A stretch of 6,799 nt of DNA from positions 1 through 6,799 of the forward strand of contig JAEYZS010000307.1 in the NCBI GenBank assembly GCA_023427925.1, written 5' to 3'. The position numbers were made by a program, and so were the translations under genes. The notes under the pieces were generated by a model. It searched no databases and had not been told where the DNA came from. It saw only the letters and a list, made by a program, of their open reading frames with translations. Shown here in pieces: positions 1 to 6,404 of the stretch; within the stretch, counting starts at the first letter, position 1; each line of letters opens with the position of its first letter. The DNA comes from Pseudomonadota bacterium (GTDB lineage Bacteria; Bdellovibrionota; Bdellovibrionia; Bdellovibrionales; JAEYZS01).

Positions 1-18
1 GCTTATGCGTAATTGCAC
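1..18 (-). CDS. 5' end of a downstream gene, cut by the window edge (unidentified)
   Basis: Only six codons lie inside the window (GTG CAA TTA CGC ATA AGC), so no function can be assigned. The case for a real start is the strong Shine-Dalgarno sequence AAAGGGG at 27-33, eight bases upstream of this GTG, directly after the rarA stop codon. A second in-frame GTG at 25-27 sits inside the Shine-Dalgarno sequence and is less likely to be used. The 17-base gap from rarA suggests the gene belongs to the same transcription unit. It could be a spurious reading if a stop follows just beyond the edge. Confidence 0.4.
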
Positions 19-26
19 AACGCTCA

Positions 27-33
27 CCCCTTT
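27..33 (-). promoter_or_regulatory. Ribosome binding site of the gene following rarA
   Basis: The minus strand reads AAAGGGG two bases after the end of the rarA stop codon and eight bases before GTG at 16-18. It is one of the best Shine-Dalgarno matches in the window and the main evidence that another gene begins here. Confidence 0.5.
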
Positions 34-35
34 AA

Positions 36-1349
36 TCATTTCTTTTTGGATTTTAGCCAGTCGAGGTATTCGTTCATTTTTTTCTCGAAGCCTAGGCCCT
101 TAGATTCATAGAATTTTTTGTTCTTAATATCATCGGGTAAAAATTGCTGTTCTTGCCAGCCACGATCACCGTCATGGGCGTAATTATAGTTGTTACCATA
201 ACCTTGTTCTTTCATCAGTTTGGTCGGCGCGTTTCTTACGGACATCGGAATCGGAAGCTGTCCAGACTTTTGAACTTCTGCTTGTGCCTTCTTTATACCT
301 ATATAAGAAGAATTAGATTTTGGTGCCGAAGCAAGATACACCACAATTTGAGCTAAGTTGATAGTGCACTCAGGATATCCTATCATTTCTACTGCTTGAA
401 ATGCACTGGTAGCTAAAGTTAATGCTTTGGGATCTGCATTGCCTACATCTTCAGAAGCCAAAATTACGAGTCTACGAGCTATAAATTTTGGATCTTCTCC
501 TCCCTCGACAAGCCTTGCTAAATAATACAAAGCCGCATCAGGGTCAGAGCCACGAATACTTTTAATGAACGCAGAAATTGTATCGTAGTGCGACTCGCCG
601 GATTTATCATGATACAAAGTTTTAGATCCTAGTAGATCCTTGAGCTTTTCAATTTCTACGGGAAACGGACTTTTATCTGAAGAGTTCTGATAGTAAAGAA
701 TGATTTCTTCGGCACGATTCAACAGTCTTCGCGCGTCCCCATCTGCTAACATGAGAATATAAGCTAAAGATTCTTCTTTGAGCAAACTTTCGATCTTAAG
801 GTCATATTCATCAAAAGCTGACTGCAAAATTTTAGATAATGACTCTTGCTCATGACGCTTAAATGGAATCACTCTAGATCGACTCAATAGCGCAGAGTTT
901 ACCTCAAAACTTGGATTTTCAGTGGTTGCACCTATGAGAACAATATCTCCGCTCTCTACGTAAGGTAAAAAGACATCCTGTTGAGCACGATTTAATCTGT
1001 GAATCTCGTCGATAAAAAGTACTGTCCCGCGCTGGTACATCTTTTTTTGAATTTTTGCGGCTTCACAAATCTCTCTGATTTCTTTTGCGCCAGTGGCAAT
1101 GGCGTTTAAAGCTATAAACTGCTTTTTTGTTTGAGTTGCAATAATTTTGGCGAAGGTTGTTTTTCCGGTCCCCGGGGGTCCCCAAAGAATCAAGCTTGGA
1201 AACTGATCGGACTCTAAACTTTTTCTTAACCAGCTGTCTTTTTTTAAAACTTCTTCTTGGCCAACAATTTGCTCCAAATCTTTAGGACGCAAGCGTTCCG
1301 CTAGTGGTCTATCTAGATCTGAATGTTGGTTTTGATCGAAAAGATCCAT
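36..1349 (-). CDS. rarA: Replication-associated recombination protein A (RarA/MgsA), AAA+ ATPase
   Basis: RarA is a cytoplasmic clamp-loader-like AAA+ ATPase that acts at stalled replication forks and in recombination-dependent repair (established for the E. coli RarA, yeast Mgs1 and human WRNIP1 family). Numbered from the ATG at 1349 (437 residues), the Walker A motif GPPGTGKT is at 57-64, Walker B VLFIDEIHR at 110-118, sensor 1 GATTEN at 140-145, the arginine-finger segment ALLSRSR at about 153-159 and the sensor 2 helix DGDARRLLN at 203-211. The C-terminal MgsA domain carries SEDVGNADP near 299-307 and RNAPTKLMKEQGYG at 372-385. All key ATPase residues are present and the length is normal. 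An upstream in-frame TTG at 1385 would add 12 residues and start 3 bases after the pilQ stop. I prefer the ATG because MDLFDQ followed by PLAERLRP is the usual family N-terminus, but neither start has a good Shine-Dalgarno sequence. It appears to be the sixth gene of the pil transcription unit. The function is secure and the start is not. Confidence 0.95.
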   Translation of the reverse strand: MDLFDQNQHSDLDRPLAERLRPKDLEQIVGQEEVLKKDSWLRKSLESDQFPSLILWGPPGTGKTTFAKIIATQTKKQFIALNAIATGAKEIREICEAAKIQKKMYQRGTVLFIDEIHRLNRAQQDVFLPYVESGDIVLIGATTENPSFEVNSALLSRSRVIPFKRHEQESLSKILQSAFDEYDLKIESLLKEESLAYILMLADGDARRLLNRAEEIILYYQNSSDKSPFPVEIEKLKDLLGSKTLYHDKSGESHYDTISAFIKSIRGSDPDAALYYLARLVEGGEDPKFIARRLVILASEDVGNADPKALTLATSAFQAVEMIGYPECTINLAQIVVYLASAPKSNSSYIGIKKAQAEVQKSGQLPIPMSVRNAPTKLMKEQGYGNNYNYAHDGDRGWQEQQFLPDDIKNKKFYESKGLGFEKKMNEYLDWLKSKKK

Positions 1350-1375
1350 CGAACTTTTTGTATTCGATGGATCTT
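1341..1375 (-). repeat. 13-bp perfect inverted repeat over the rarA start
   Basis: AAGATCCATCGAA (1341-1353) and TTCGATGGATCTT (1363-1375) are exact reverse complements with a 9-base loop. In minus-strand RNA this is a stable hairpin just after the pilQ stop codon. The likely rarA ATG (1347-1349) lies inside the 3' arm. Only a short interrupted U stretch follows the stem, so it is a poor match for an intrinsic terminator. A role in hiding or exposing the rarA start, or as a partial terminator or mRNA end stabiliser, is inference. Confidence 0.75.
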
Positions 1376-1388
1376 CAAATGACAAGCT

Positions 1389-3497
1389 CTATAGAGTATC
1401 TGTTGTGCTTTCTGGGCCTTCACTTAACGTATTTGAAAAGGCCTTGTCTTTGTTGATTACTCTTGGTGTTAAGAAAATAAGAAGTTCGTTCTTATCGTAT
1501 GTAAGTCTGTCTTGACCAAAGAGCCAGCCGATGAGAGGAATTTTACGAATTAGAGGTATACCTGCATTACCCTCTGTATTGTCTGTGGAATAAATTCCCC
1601 CTAGGACTGCAGTTGAGCCATTATCTACTAAGATTGTACTCTTAGCACTTCTTGAGTTTAGTGAACGAGCACCTGTTTCAGGAGCTCTTGTATCAACAGC
1701 GCCAGCAAATTCTCTGAGGATTTCTGTTTTTAGTATAACTCCACCATCTGCTGTGATTTGAGGTGTAACATTTAAGCTCAGCTTAACAGTCTTATATTCG
1801 ACGGTTGTTGTTGTTTGTCTAGTCTCTTGGTCAAATGTTCGAATATAAGTAGGAAATTGTGTTGCTTGCTCAATGACTGCAGGCTGGTTATCCAATGTTA
1901 CGATTCGAGGAGAGGACAGAACTTTAACTTTTTCGTCTGCTTCTAAGATTCCCAATTTTGCAGTTAAGGCAAGCTCAGCCGTTTTTAGCATTGTCCCCGT
2001 CACCAAGTTAAGACCAACTCGCCCTTCACTTGCATCAGACCAACTAATACCGAACTCTTTTGAAGTTGCCGTTTTACTCTCGACAATTTTACCCTCAATG
2101 TAAACTTGTGGAGTCTGAGTATCGAGACGAACTAAGAGCTTTTCAATCTTTGCAACATTTTCTGCAATGTCCTTTACAACAAGGTTGTTCGTTCGTTCGT
2201 CTGCTTTTGCAGACCCTCTTGTACTCAAGAAGCCTAGAGCCTGAGCTTCGAGGTCTTTGGCTTTGGCATAAGAAACTGGAAACACCTTAACCTTGAGAGG
2301 TTCTAACATTTTTTGCGCATCCAAAAGCTGTTTCGCCGAATCCGTTTCGGCACGAATACTCGCGAGCGTAGAAATCCTTAAAATGTTGCCTTGACGAATA
2401 TATCCGAGTTGCTTTGTTTGCATAATGACCACTAAAGCTTGGTCCCACGGAATTTGGCGCAGCTTAACTGAAATTTTTCCTTTTACTTCATCAGATAAGA
2501 CAAGATTTACTCCGCTCTCTTCTGAAATAAAATTAATAACGTCTCTTAATTCACCGTCAATAATCTCAATAGAGATTCTCTTTCCATAAAACTTTGTATC
2601 ACCTAACAAGAACTCATCTAAAGTTTTAGAATTTAACGCGATTTCTTCGTTAGATTCTTTGGTTTGAGAGCTAGTAGATTGATTTCCACTTTCTCTTTGC
2701 GAGCTCTGTTCATCGACCTCAGGAAGAGGTGTCGATGCAACAGCGGCTCCTGGTACAACAACTAAAGAGTTTCCTTCTTGAACCACTGATACAGGGGTCG
2801 CTTTTTTCAGTTGAACAATGATTCGCACTGTATTTGTGCCAGGTCTTTGATACGCGTTGATCATCCCAACAGGCCCTGAAAACTCTTTTGTATTGTACGG
2901 GCGTTGGAACTGAGATGGAAGCTCGGCATTTTCAAGCTCGATGACGTATTGATTGTTTGATACAATCTCTTGAGTCTTAAATTTTGCGGGGCCGCTTGTT
3001 TGGATGACTATAGTTCCACCATTTTCGTTTGCTTTATAATCTAAACCTGTGATTCGAACAAACTCGTCTACTGCTGCCAACTCGTCTTCATAAGCATCGG
3101 GAGCTTGAGACATAGAAAGTTCTTCTTCAAAAGATTCTTCTGGAGTGAAATCTTGAGCAGGCTCTTGAGCAATTTCAGGCTCCGGAATTTCATCAAATGA
3201 TTCTTCTGCTTGAAGCTCTTGATCTTGATCTAGCTGTTCTTCATCCGCGAAATCTGTTGCTAATTCATTTCCGCCATCGTCAAAATCTGTAGCTTCGTCT
3301 TGCGCTTCGTCTTGCGCCTCAGCTTCACCAAGATCAATTTCTTCGTCGTCCAATGTATCAAGCTGCTCATCTACCGAAGCCTCTATTTGCTCCGCTTCCT
3401 CTGAAAGTCCCTCTTCACCATCGGAAAATGATGAAGTACAGCTCATGATCGATATTGACATAATCAATGCTAAGACTAGTGTTAAAAAATTCTTCAT
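1389..3497 (-). CDS. pilQ: Type IV pilus outer-membrane secretin PilQ
   Basis: PilQ forms the gated outer-membrane ring through which the pilus exits and docks on PilP from the periplasm. Numbered from the ATG at 3497 (702 residues), a hydrophobic signal sequence ends at a lipobox-like Ile-Met-Ser-Cys with Cys20, the only cysteine. An Asp/Glu-rich, probably disordered stretch follows at about 26-145. One AMIN domain, which typically binds peptidoglycan, is at about 146-251. A Ser/Gln/Glu linker is at 255-292, an STN/N0 domain at about 304-376, a secretin N1 domain with ADERTNNLVV at about 400-460, and the secretin barrel at 462-685. The barrel includes VLSSPRIVTLDNQPA, the VLGGIYSTDN segment and the terminal IPLIRKIPLIGWLFG and NELLIFLTPRVI motifs. 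A GTG five codons upstream (3510-3512) overlaps the pilP stop as GTGA, but GAGG nine bases before the ATG favours the ATG. It is the last gene of the alignment-complex set. The acidic insert and possible lipidation are unusual. Confidence 0.96.
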   Translation of the reverse strand: MKNFLTLVLALIMSISIMSCTSSFSDGEEGLSEEAEQIEASVDEQLDTLDDEEIDLGEAEAQDEAQDEATDFDDGGNELATDFADEEQLDQDQELQAEESFDEIPEPEIAQEPAQDFTPEESFEEELSMSQAPDAYEDELAAVDEFVRITGLDYKANENGGTIVIQTSGPAKFKTQEIVSNNQYVIELENAELPSQFQRPYNTKEFSGPVGMINAYQRPGTNTVRIIVQLKKATPVSVVQEGNSLVVVPGAAVASTPLPEVDEQSSQRESGNQSTSSQTKESNEEIALNSKTLDEFLLGDTKFYGKRISIEIIDGELRDVINFISEESGVNLVLSDEVKGKISVKLRQIPWDQALVVIMQTKQLGYIRQGNILRISTLASIRAETDSAKQLLDAQKMLEPLKVKVFPVSYAKAKDLEAQALGFLSTRGSAKADERTNNLVVKDIAENVAKIEKLLVRLDTQTPQVYIEGKIVESKTATSKEFGISWSDASEGRVGLNLVTGTMLKTAELALTAKLGILEADEKVKVLSSPRIVTLDNQPAVIEQATQFPTYIRTFDQETRQTTTTVEYKTVKLSLNVTPQITADGGVILKTEILREFAGAVDTRAPETGARSLNSRSAKSTILVDNGSTAVLGGIYSTDNTEGNAGIPLIRKIPLIGWLFGQDRLTYDKNELLIFLTPRVINKDKAFSNTLSEGPESTTDTL
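2711..2737 (-). repeat. Bulged hairpin inside pilQ
   Basis: CATCGACCTC (2711-2720) can pair with GAGGTGTCGATG (2726-2737), leaving a 2-base bulge and a 5-base loop. It lies in codons for the linker between the AMIN and STN domains of PilQ, where protein constraint is low. It may be chance or a local mRNA structure. No function can be assigned. Confidence 0.4.
3292..3315 (-). repeat. 12-bp tandem duplication in the pilQ acidic tract
   Basis: GCTTCGTCTTGC occurs twice in exact tandem (3292-3303 and 3304-3315), giving the repeated peptide AQDEAQDE. Because 12 bp is a whole number of codons, a change in copy number keeps the reading frame. This suggests the acidic tract grows or shrinks by replication slippage. 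Confidence 0.8.
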
Positions 3498-3506
3498 ATC
3501 TACTGA

Positions 3507-3510
3507 CCTC
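3507..3510 (-). promoter_or_regulatory. Ribosome binding site that decides the pilQ start
   Basis: GAGG on the minus strand, overlapping the pilP TGA stop, lies nine bases before the ATG at 3495-3497. It is too close to serve the upstream GTG at 3510-3512, which it overlaps. This favours the ATG start, which also places the signal sequence directly at the N-terminus as MKNFLTLVLALI. Confidence 0.6.
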
Positions 3511-4069
3511 ACTGTTGGCTCACAGCAGATGCCGTAAGCTTAAGTACTTTAGTTTGAAACGATTTTCGTCCTTCTTGGTCCAATAGTTGCTCAACAACAA
3601 TTACTTCGCCTTCACGTATTGCAGCAACATATCCCATCTGTTCTCCCATTTTGGTGTTCTCAAGAATAATATGACTCTTGCCAGAGGGATCCTGAATCAG
3701 CGCTTTTGGAACTCCCACGTCCCAAATGATTCCTACAAGCTTTAGTTGGCTAAGTGCAAATCTTTGCAATGGCTCCAACGGAACATCTGGAGACTGTGAA
3801 AGCCTTTGAGCGGGACTCAAATAAGGTAAAAAAGGATCTCTTTTATCGACAGACGTATATCCAATGTCTTCAAAGAAATCTTTAAACATTGGATCTTCTG
3901 GAGCTTGAACAGGAACGGGAGATTCTGCCACGGTTGGATCAACTACCTGGTCAACTGGGCTTTCTACAGCAGGCTCCTCGACTGCAAAATCTTGGTCCAC
4001 TTGCTCCTGAGCAAATACAGTTTGCATGGAAATAGCTATTGATGCGACTAAGAGAAACAAGAGGTTCAC
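3509..4069 (-). CDS. pilP: Type IV pilus assembly protein PilP
   Basis: PilP is the periplasmic protein that links the inner-membrane PilN/PilO pair to the N0 region of the PilQ secretin. The 186-residue product begins with a signal peptide, hydrophobic from about 2 to 19, with a plausible signal peptidase I site after VFA at 18-20. Residues 21-60 form an acidic, proline- and valine-rich, probably disordered arm. The folded core carries the family motif RDPFLPY at 77-83, then RFALSQLKLVGIIW at 103-116, PKALIQDPSGKSHII at 121-135 and MGYVAAIREGEVIVVEQ at 145-161, a small beta-sandwich pattern. Classical PilP proteins of Pseudomonas and Neisseria are lipoproteins, whereas this one contains no cysteine, so it cannot be lipidated in that way. 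The GTG start overlaps the pilO stop as GTGA, and a perfect AAGGAGG lies seven bases upstream. The 3' end likewise overlaps the first possible pilQ start. Confidence 0.93.
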   Translation of the reverse strand: MNLLFLLVASIAISMQTVFAQEQVDQDFAVEEPAVESPVDQVVDPTVAESPVPVQAPEDPMFKDFFEDIGYTSVDKRDPFLPYLSPAQRLSQSPDVPLEPLQRFALSQLKLVGIIWDVGVPKALIQDPSGKSHIILENTKMGEQMGYVAAIREGEVIVVEQLLDQEGRKSFQTKVLKLTASAVSQQ

Positions 4070-4629
4070 TGCTTGGCCTCCTTGTATTTGAACGCAACAA
4101 TTTTACCTTTCATCTGTAGATTAGTTTGTCTGTCTACAATTTCTCTAGTTGTTAACTCCATATCTATAGGATGAATAATCATTTTATTTTTTGAGATTTG
4201 ATACATTAACATTGTAAGTTGAGCATAAGAGCCTTCAAATTCAATTTGAACAGGTAACTCGTCAAAGTAGTTTTTAGAAACCAGCTCATCAGGCTTTGAT
4301 GTCGGAATTCGTACTCCCGATTCCTTTGCCTCCTTGGAAATTGTTGCAAGAACATCTCTTACTGTATTACTGGAAGGTATAAATTCTGTCGAACGACTCA
4401 GTGCTTGGCTCAGCTGCTCAATTTCACTTTGCATTGTCGGTATTTCAGCACTGGAGTTTTTTGCCTGCACCAGGCTTTCATTCTTTTCTTTTAGTTGTGT
4501 TGTCAGCATAGAAATTTGTTCTTGAAGAGTTTCTTTTTTTGAAAGACTACCCATGTAATTGAACGCACCTAGGGCCACGCCAATCAAAAGAAAAACTAAA
4601 ATGGGCATATTCTCAATTTTTTCTTTCAC
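4066..4629 (-). CDS. pilO: Type IV pilus inner-membrane alignment protein PilO
   Basis: PilO is a bitopic inner-membrane protein that pairs with PilN and holds PilP, transmitting between the cytoplasmic motor side and the secretin. The 187-residue sequence has a very short cytoplasmic tail, one membrane helix at about 8-26 (MPILVFLLIGVALGAFNYM), a periplasmic heptad-like coiled coil at about 29-85 and a C-terminal ferredoxin-like domain. That domain contains YFDELPVQIEFEGSYAQL at 121-138, continuing to LMYQISKNKMIIHPIDMELT at 141-160, the most recognisable PilO segment. The GTG start shares one base with the pilN TAG stop (TAGTG), with GGAG eight bases upstream. Its last codons contain the pilP ribosome binding site, so translation of the two genes is probably coupled. 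Identification rests on topology, motif and gene order together. Confidence 0.93.
   Translation of the reverse strand: MKEKIENMPILVFLLIGVALGAFNYMGSLSKKETLQEQISMLTTQLKEKNESLVQAKNSSAEIPTMQSEIEQLSQALSRSTEFIPSSNTVRDVLATISKEAKESGVRIPTSKPDELVSKNYFDELPVQIEFEGSYAQLTMLMYQISKNKMIIHPIDMELTTREIVDRQTNLQMKGKIVAFKYKEAKQ
4077..4083 (-). promoter_or_regulatory. Ribosome binding site of pilP within pilO
   Basis: AAGGAGG, a perfect complement to the usual 16S rRNA 3' end, lies seven bases before the pilP GTG (4067-4069) and encodes the last residues of PilO. It confirms the GTG as the pilP start and is the strongest Shine-Dalgarno sequence in the operon. Confidence 0.8.
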
Positions 4630-5243
4630 TATATATTCTCCAAACTAAATCGAATGCTAAATGATTTGACGATTCCCTGAGGTTCGTTAATTTCCTTTGA
4701 GTCTATCCATGTAACATTCGTAAAATATGCACTTTCTTCTAAGTTCTGCATAAAAATAGAAATAATTGCGTCTTCAGTAGCGCGGCCCTCAAGAGAAATC
4801 GTTTGGTCCTTGACAACCATCCTGGTAATCCATGCTTTTTCCGGTATCAGTGTTTGCATAGAGTCCAGGATCTTTACGTAGCTATATCGTTTTTTAGATA
4901 GATCTTTGATGGCGGCAAACTCTGTGTTGATTTTGTTTTTTTCTGTCTTGAGTCTCTCAATAGTATCCAGTTCGCCTTTTAAAGCCGCCATTTGACCATC
5001 GACATGGGCAACTTGCTTTTTGATTTTATCTATAGATCCATTCAAACCAAATTCAATAAACGATGTATAGCCAAAAGTGAGCACTATCGGAATGATTAAA
5101 AACGCAATTCTCTTGATAAGAGCTTTGTTGTCACCCATCGCCCCGTCAACTCGTGTTCTAAAGTCAGCATCAAAAACAGTGGATTCACCGAAACCCTTTT
5201 TAGTTTTTTTCCCAGCGTCTTTTAGAAGGTTGACCTTAATCAT
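4629..5243 (-). CDS. pilN: Type IV pilus inner-membrane alignment protein PilN
   Basis: PilN is the inner-membrane partner of PilO, and its cytoplasmic N-terminal peptide inserts into a groove of PilM. The 204-residue product starts MIKVNLLKDA, matching the conserved INLL motif used for PilM binding. A membrane helix follows at about 46-63 (IAFLIIPIVLTFGYTSF), then a coiled coil at about 70-118 and a periplasmic ferredoxin-like domain with MQTLIPEKAWITRM at about 129-142 and ISLEGRATEDAIISIFMQNLE at about 149-169. The cytoplasmic segment before the helix is about 45 residues and rich in Lys, Asp and Gly, longer than the roughly 20 residues usual in Pseudomonas-type PilN. The ATG start overlaps the pilM stop as ATGA, with AGGTGA just upstream. 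The gene shares one base with the start of pilO. Confidence 0.94.
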   Translation of the reverse strand: MIKVNLLKDAGKKTKKGFGESTVFDADFRTRVDGAMGDNKALIKRIAFLIIPIVLTFGYTSFIEFGLNGSIDKIKKQVAHVDGQMAALKGELDTIERLKTEKNKINTEFAAIKDLSKKRYSYVKILDSMQTLIPEKAWITRMVVKDQTISLEGRATEDAIISIFMQNLEESAYFTNVTWIDSKEINEPQGIVKSFSIRFSLENI

Positions 5244-6295
5244 CTGTCACCTACTTTTCTTAGGCCCAATCCAATTGCGATAGAAGCCAGAGGAGCAATT
5301 TGTGAAATGTATTCGTCTGCTATAACACCTTTATCAACTTGAATTGTCGTAAACGGATTAAACATTTCCACTGGTAATTGAGACAGATTAGATAGGGATT
5401 CCTTTAAACCGATCATCAAACTTCCGCCACCAGTAACAAATATTCGCGAGACTTTTCCTTGGTTGGAAGTCGAAGTAAAAAAGTCCAAGCTTCGATTGAG
5501 TTCATCACAAAATGATTCGTGAGAAGACTGAACTATCGTTTTAAGCTCCTCCGGAGCGGGACGCCCTAAGGAAATATCGAGCTTTAATCCTTCGGCTTCT
5601 TCCACACTCACACCCATCCCTTTTTGGATGTCAGAAGTATAGTTGAAGCCGCCCATTGGAATATCGCGCGCAAACACGACTTCTCCGTTTTCCACCACGA
5701 CAAAGTTTGTAATCCCACTTCCAATATCAAAAATAGCGTTTGTTTCGTGATTCAGTTCAGGATGATTTTTTAGAAAACAATTTGCTAAAGCAAATGAGCT
5801 GACATCCAATATAGAACAGGAGATACCTGCACTCTCTACTGTTTCCAGATAATTCATGATTAAATCTTTTTTTGCAGCTACTAAGAGGATGTCCATTGTG
5901 TCTGCGCTTTCTTGTGATGAGGTTAACACGTGATATTCTAAGTTAATCTCCTGAATATCGAATGGAATGTACTGTTCGGCTTCCCACTTAATTTGTTCGT
6001 CGAGAAGATTTAAATCCATTTTTGGCAAACTCACACGTTTTACGATAACCGCAGTTCCCCAAATGCCGACACTTGCATGCTTTCTTTTTGTTTTGATTTT
6101 ACCAATTAAATCTTTTAGTGCGTGTGTCAGTGTGACGGGGTCGACAATTTCTCCACCAGAAATGGTGCCCGGAGGAGTTGGCGCTACTCCAAAGGCAAGC
6201 ACTGTAGACTTTCGTGCGCCTACATCCAACTCAACGATTTTTATTGAGTTCGTTCCAATGTCGAGTCCTATGACCTTGTTTGAATCGAAAAACAT
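5240..6295 (-). CDS. pilM: Type IV pilus actin-like ATP-binding protein PilM
   Basis: PilM is a cytoplasmic protein of the actin/FtsA fold that binds ATP and the PilN tail, forming the inner ring of the T4P alignment complex. In the 351 residues the phosphate 1 motif is GLDIGTNSIKIVEL at 10-23, the phosphate 2 motif IFDIGSGITNFVVV at 188-201 and the adenosine motif FVTGGGSLMIG at 286-296. The segment EQYIPFDIQEINLEYHVL at 107-124 is a further PilM hallmark, and the C-terminus ends with IAPLASIAIGLGLR at 333-346. Length and motifs are complete. The ATG start has no in-frame upstream alternative and only a weak purine stretch (GGA) before it. It is the first gene of the coupled pilMNOPQ set and follows a 186-bp gap with a candidate promoter. 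Confidence 0.97.
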   Translation of the reverse strand: MFFDSNKVIGLDIGTNSIKIVELDVGARKSTVLAFGVAPTPPGTISGGEIVDPVTLTHALKDLIGKIKTKRKHASVGIWGTAVIVKRVSLPKMDLNLLDEQIKWEAEQYIPFDIQEINLEYHVLTSSQESADTMDILLVAAKKDLIMNYLETVESAGISCSILDVSSFALANCFLKNHPELNHETNAIFDIGSGITNFVVVENGEVVFARDIPMGGFNYTSDIQKGMGVSVEEAEGLKLDISLGRPAPEELKTIVQSSHESFCDELNRSLDFFTSTSNQGKVSRIFVTGGGSLMIGLKESLSNLSQLPVEMFNPFTTIQVDKGVIADEYISQIAPLASIAIGLGLRKVGDR

Positions 6296-6374
6296 CCGTG
6301 TTGTTCCAACTTTAGTTGCGTTACTGGTTCTTTATCTCGCTCACTCATTGAGCTTTAGATACACTACAATCTTA

Positions 6375-6404
6375 ATTAAATCGCGGATTTGCACTAAGAG
6401 TCAA
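6375..6404 (-). promoter_or_regulatory. Candidate sigma-70-type promoter for pilMNOPQ
   Basis: The minus strand has TTGACT (6399-6404) and TTTAAT (6375-6380) separated by 18 bases, each matching the -35 or -10 consensus at five of six positions. Transcription would start near 6368, leaving a leader of about 70 bases before the pilM ATG. The -35 box overlaps the repeat cluster upstream. This is pattern matching in AT-rich DNA, and read-through from the upstream peptidase gene is equally possible. Confidence 0.45.

Noticed and set aside
1341..1375. Intrinsic terminator between pilQ and rarA
   Set aside because: The stem is only about 40% G+C and is followed by a short, interrupted U stretch, and it lies at or within the rarA start. 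It is kept as a hairpin but not called a terminator.
2187..2200. GTTC tetranucleotide repeated about 3.5 times in pilQ, considered as a phase-variation tract
   Set aside because: The copy number is too low for typical slippage, and the bases encode the conserved DERTNN motif of the secretin N1 domain, which explains the pattern.
1873..2290. Two 76-codon plus-strand frames inside pilQ
   Set aside because: Both are antisense to the highly conserved secretin region, without a ribosome binding site or protein-like pattern.
6268..6348. 26-codon minus-strand frame beginning ATGAGTGAGCGA in the pilM leader and running out of frame into pilM
   Set aside because: There is no convincing Shine-Dalgarno sequence and the peptide has no attenuator-like codon run. 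It could be a coupled leader peptide, but the sequence does not support that beyond chance.
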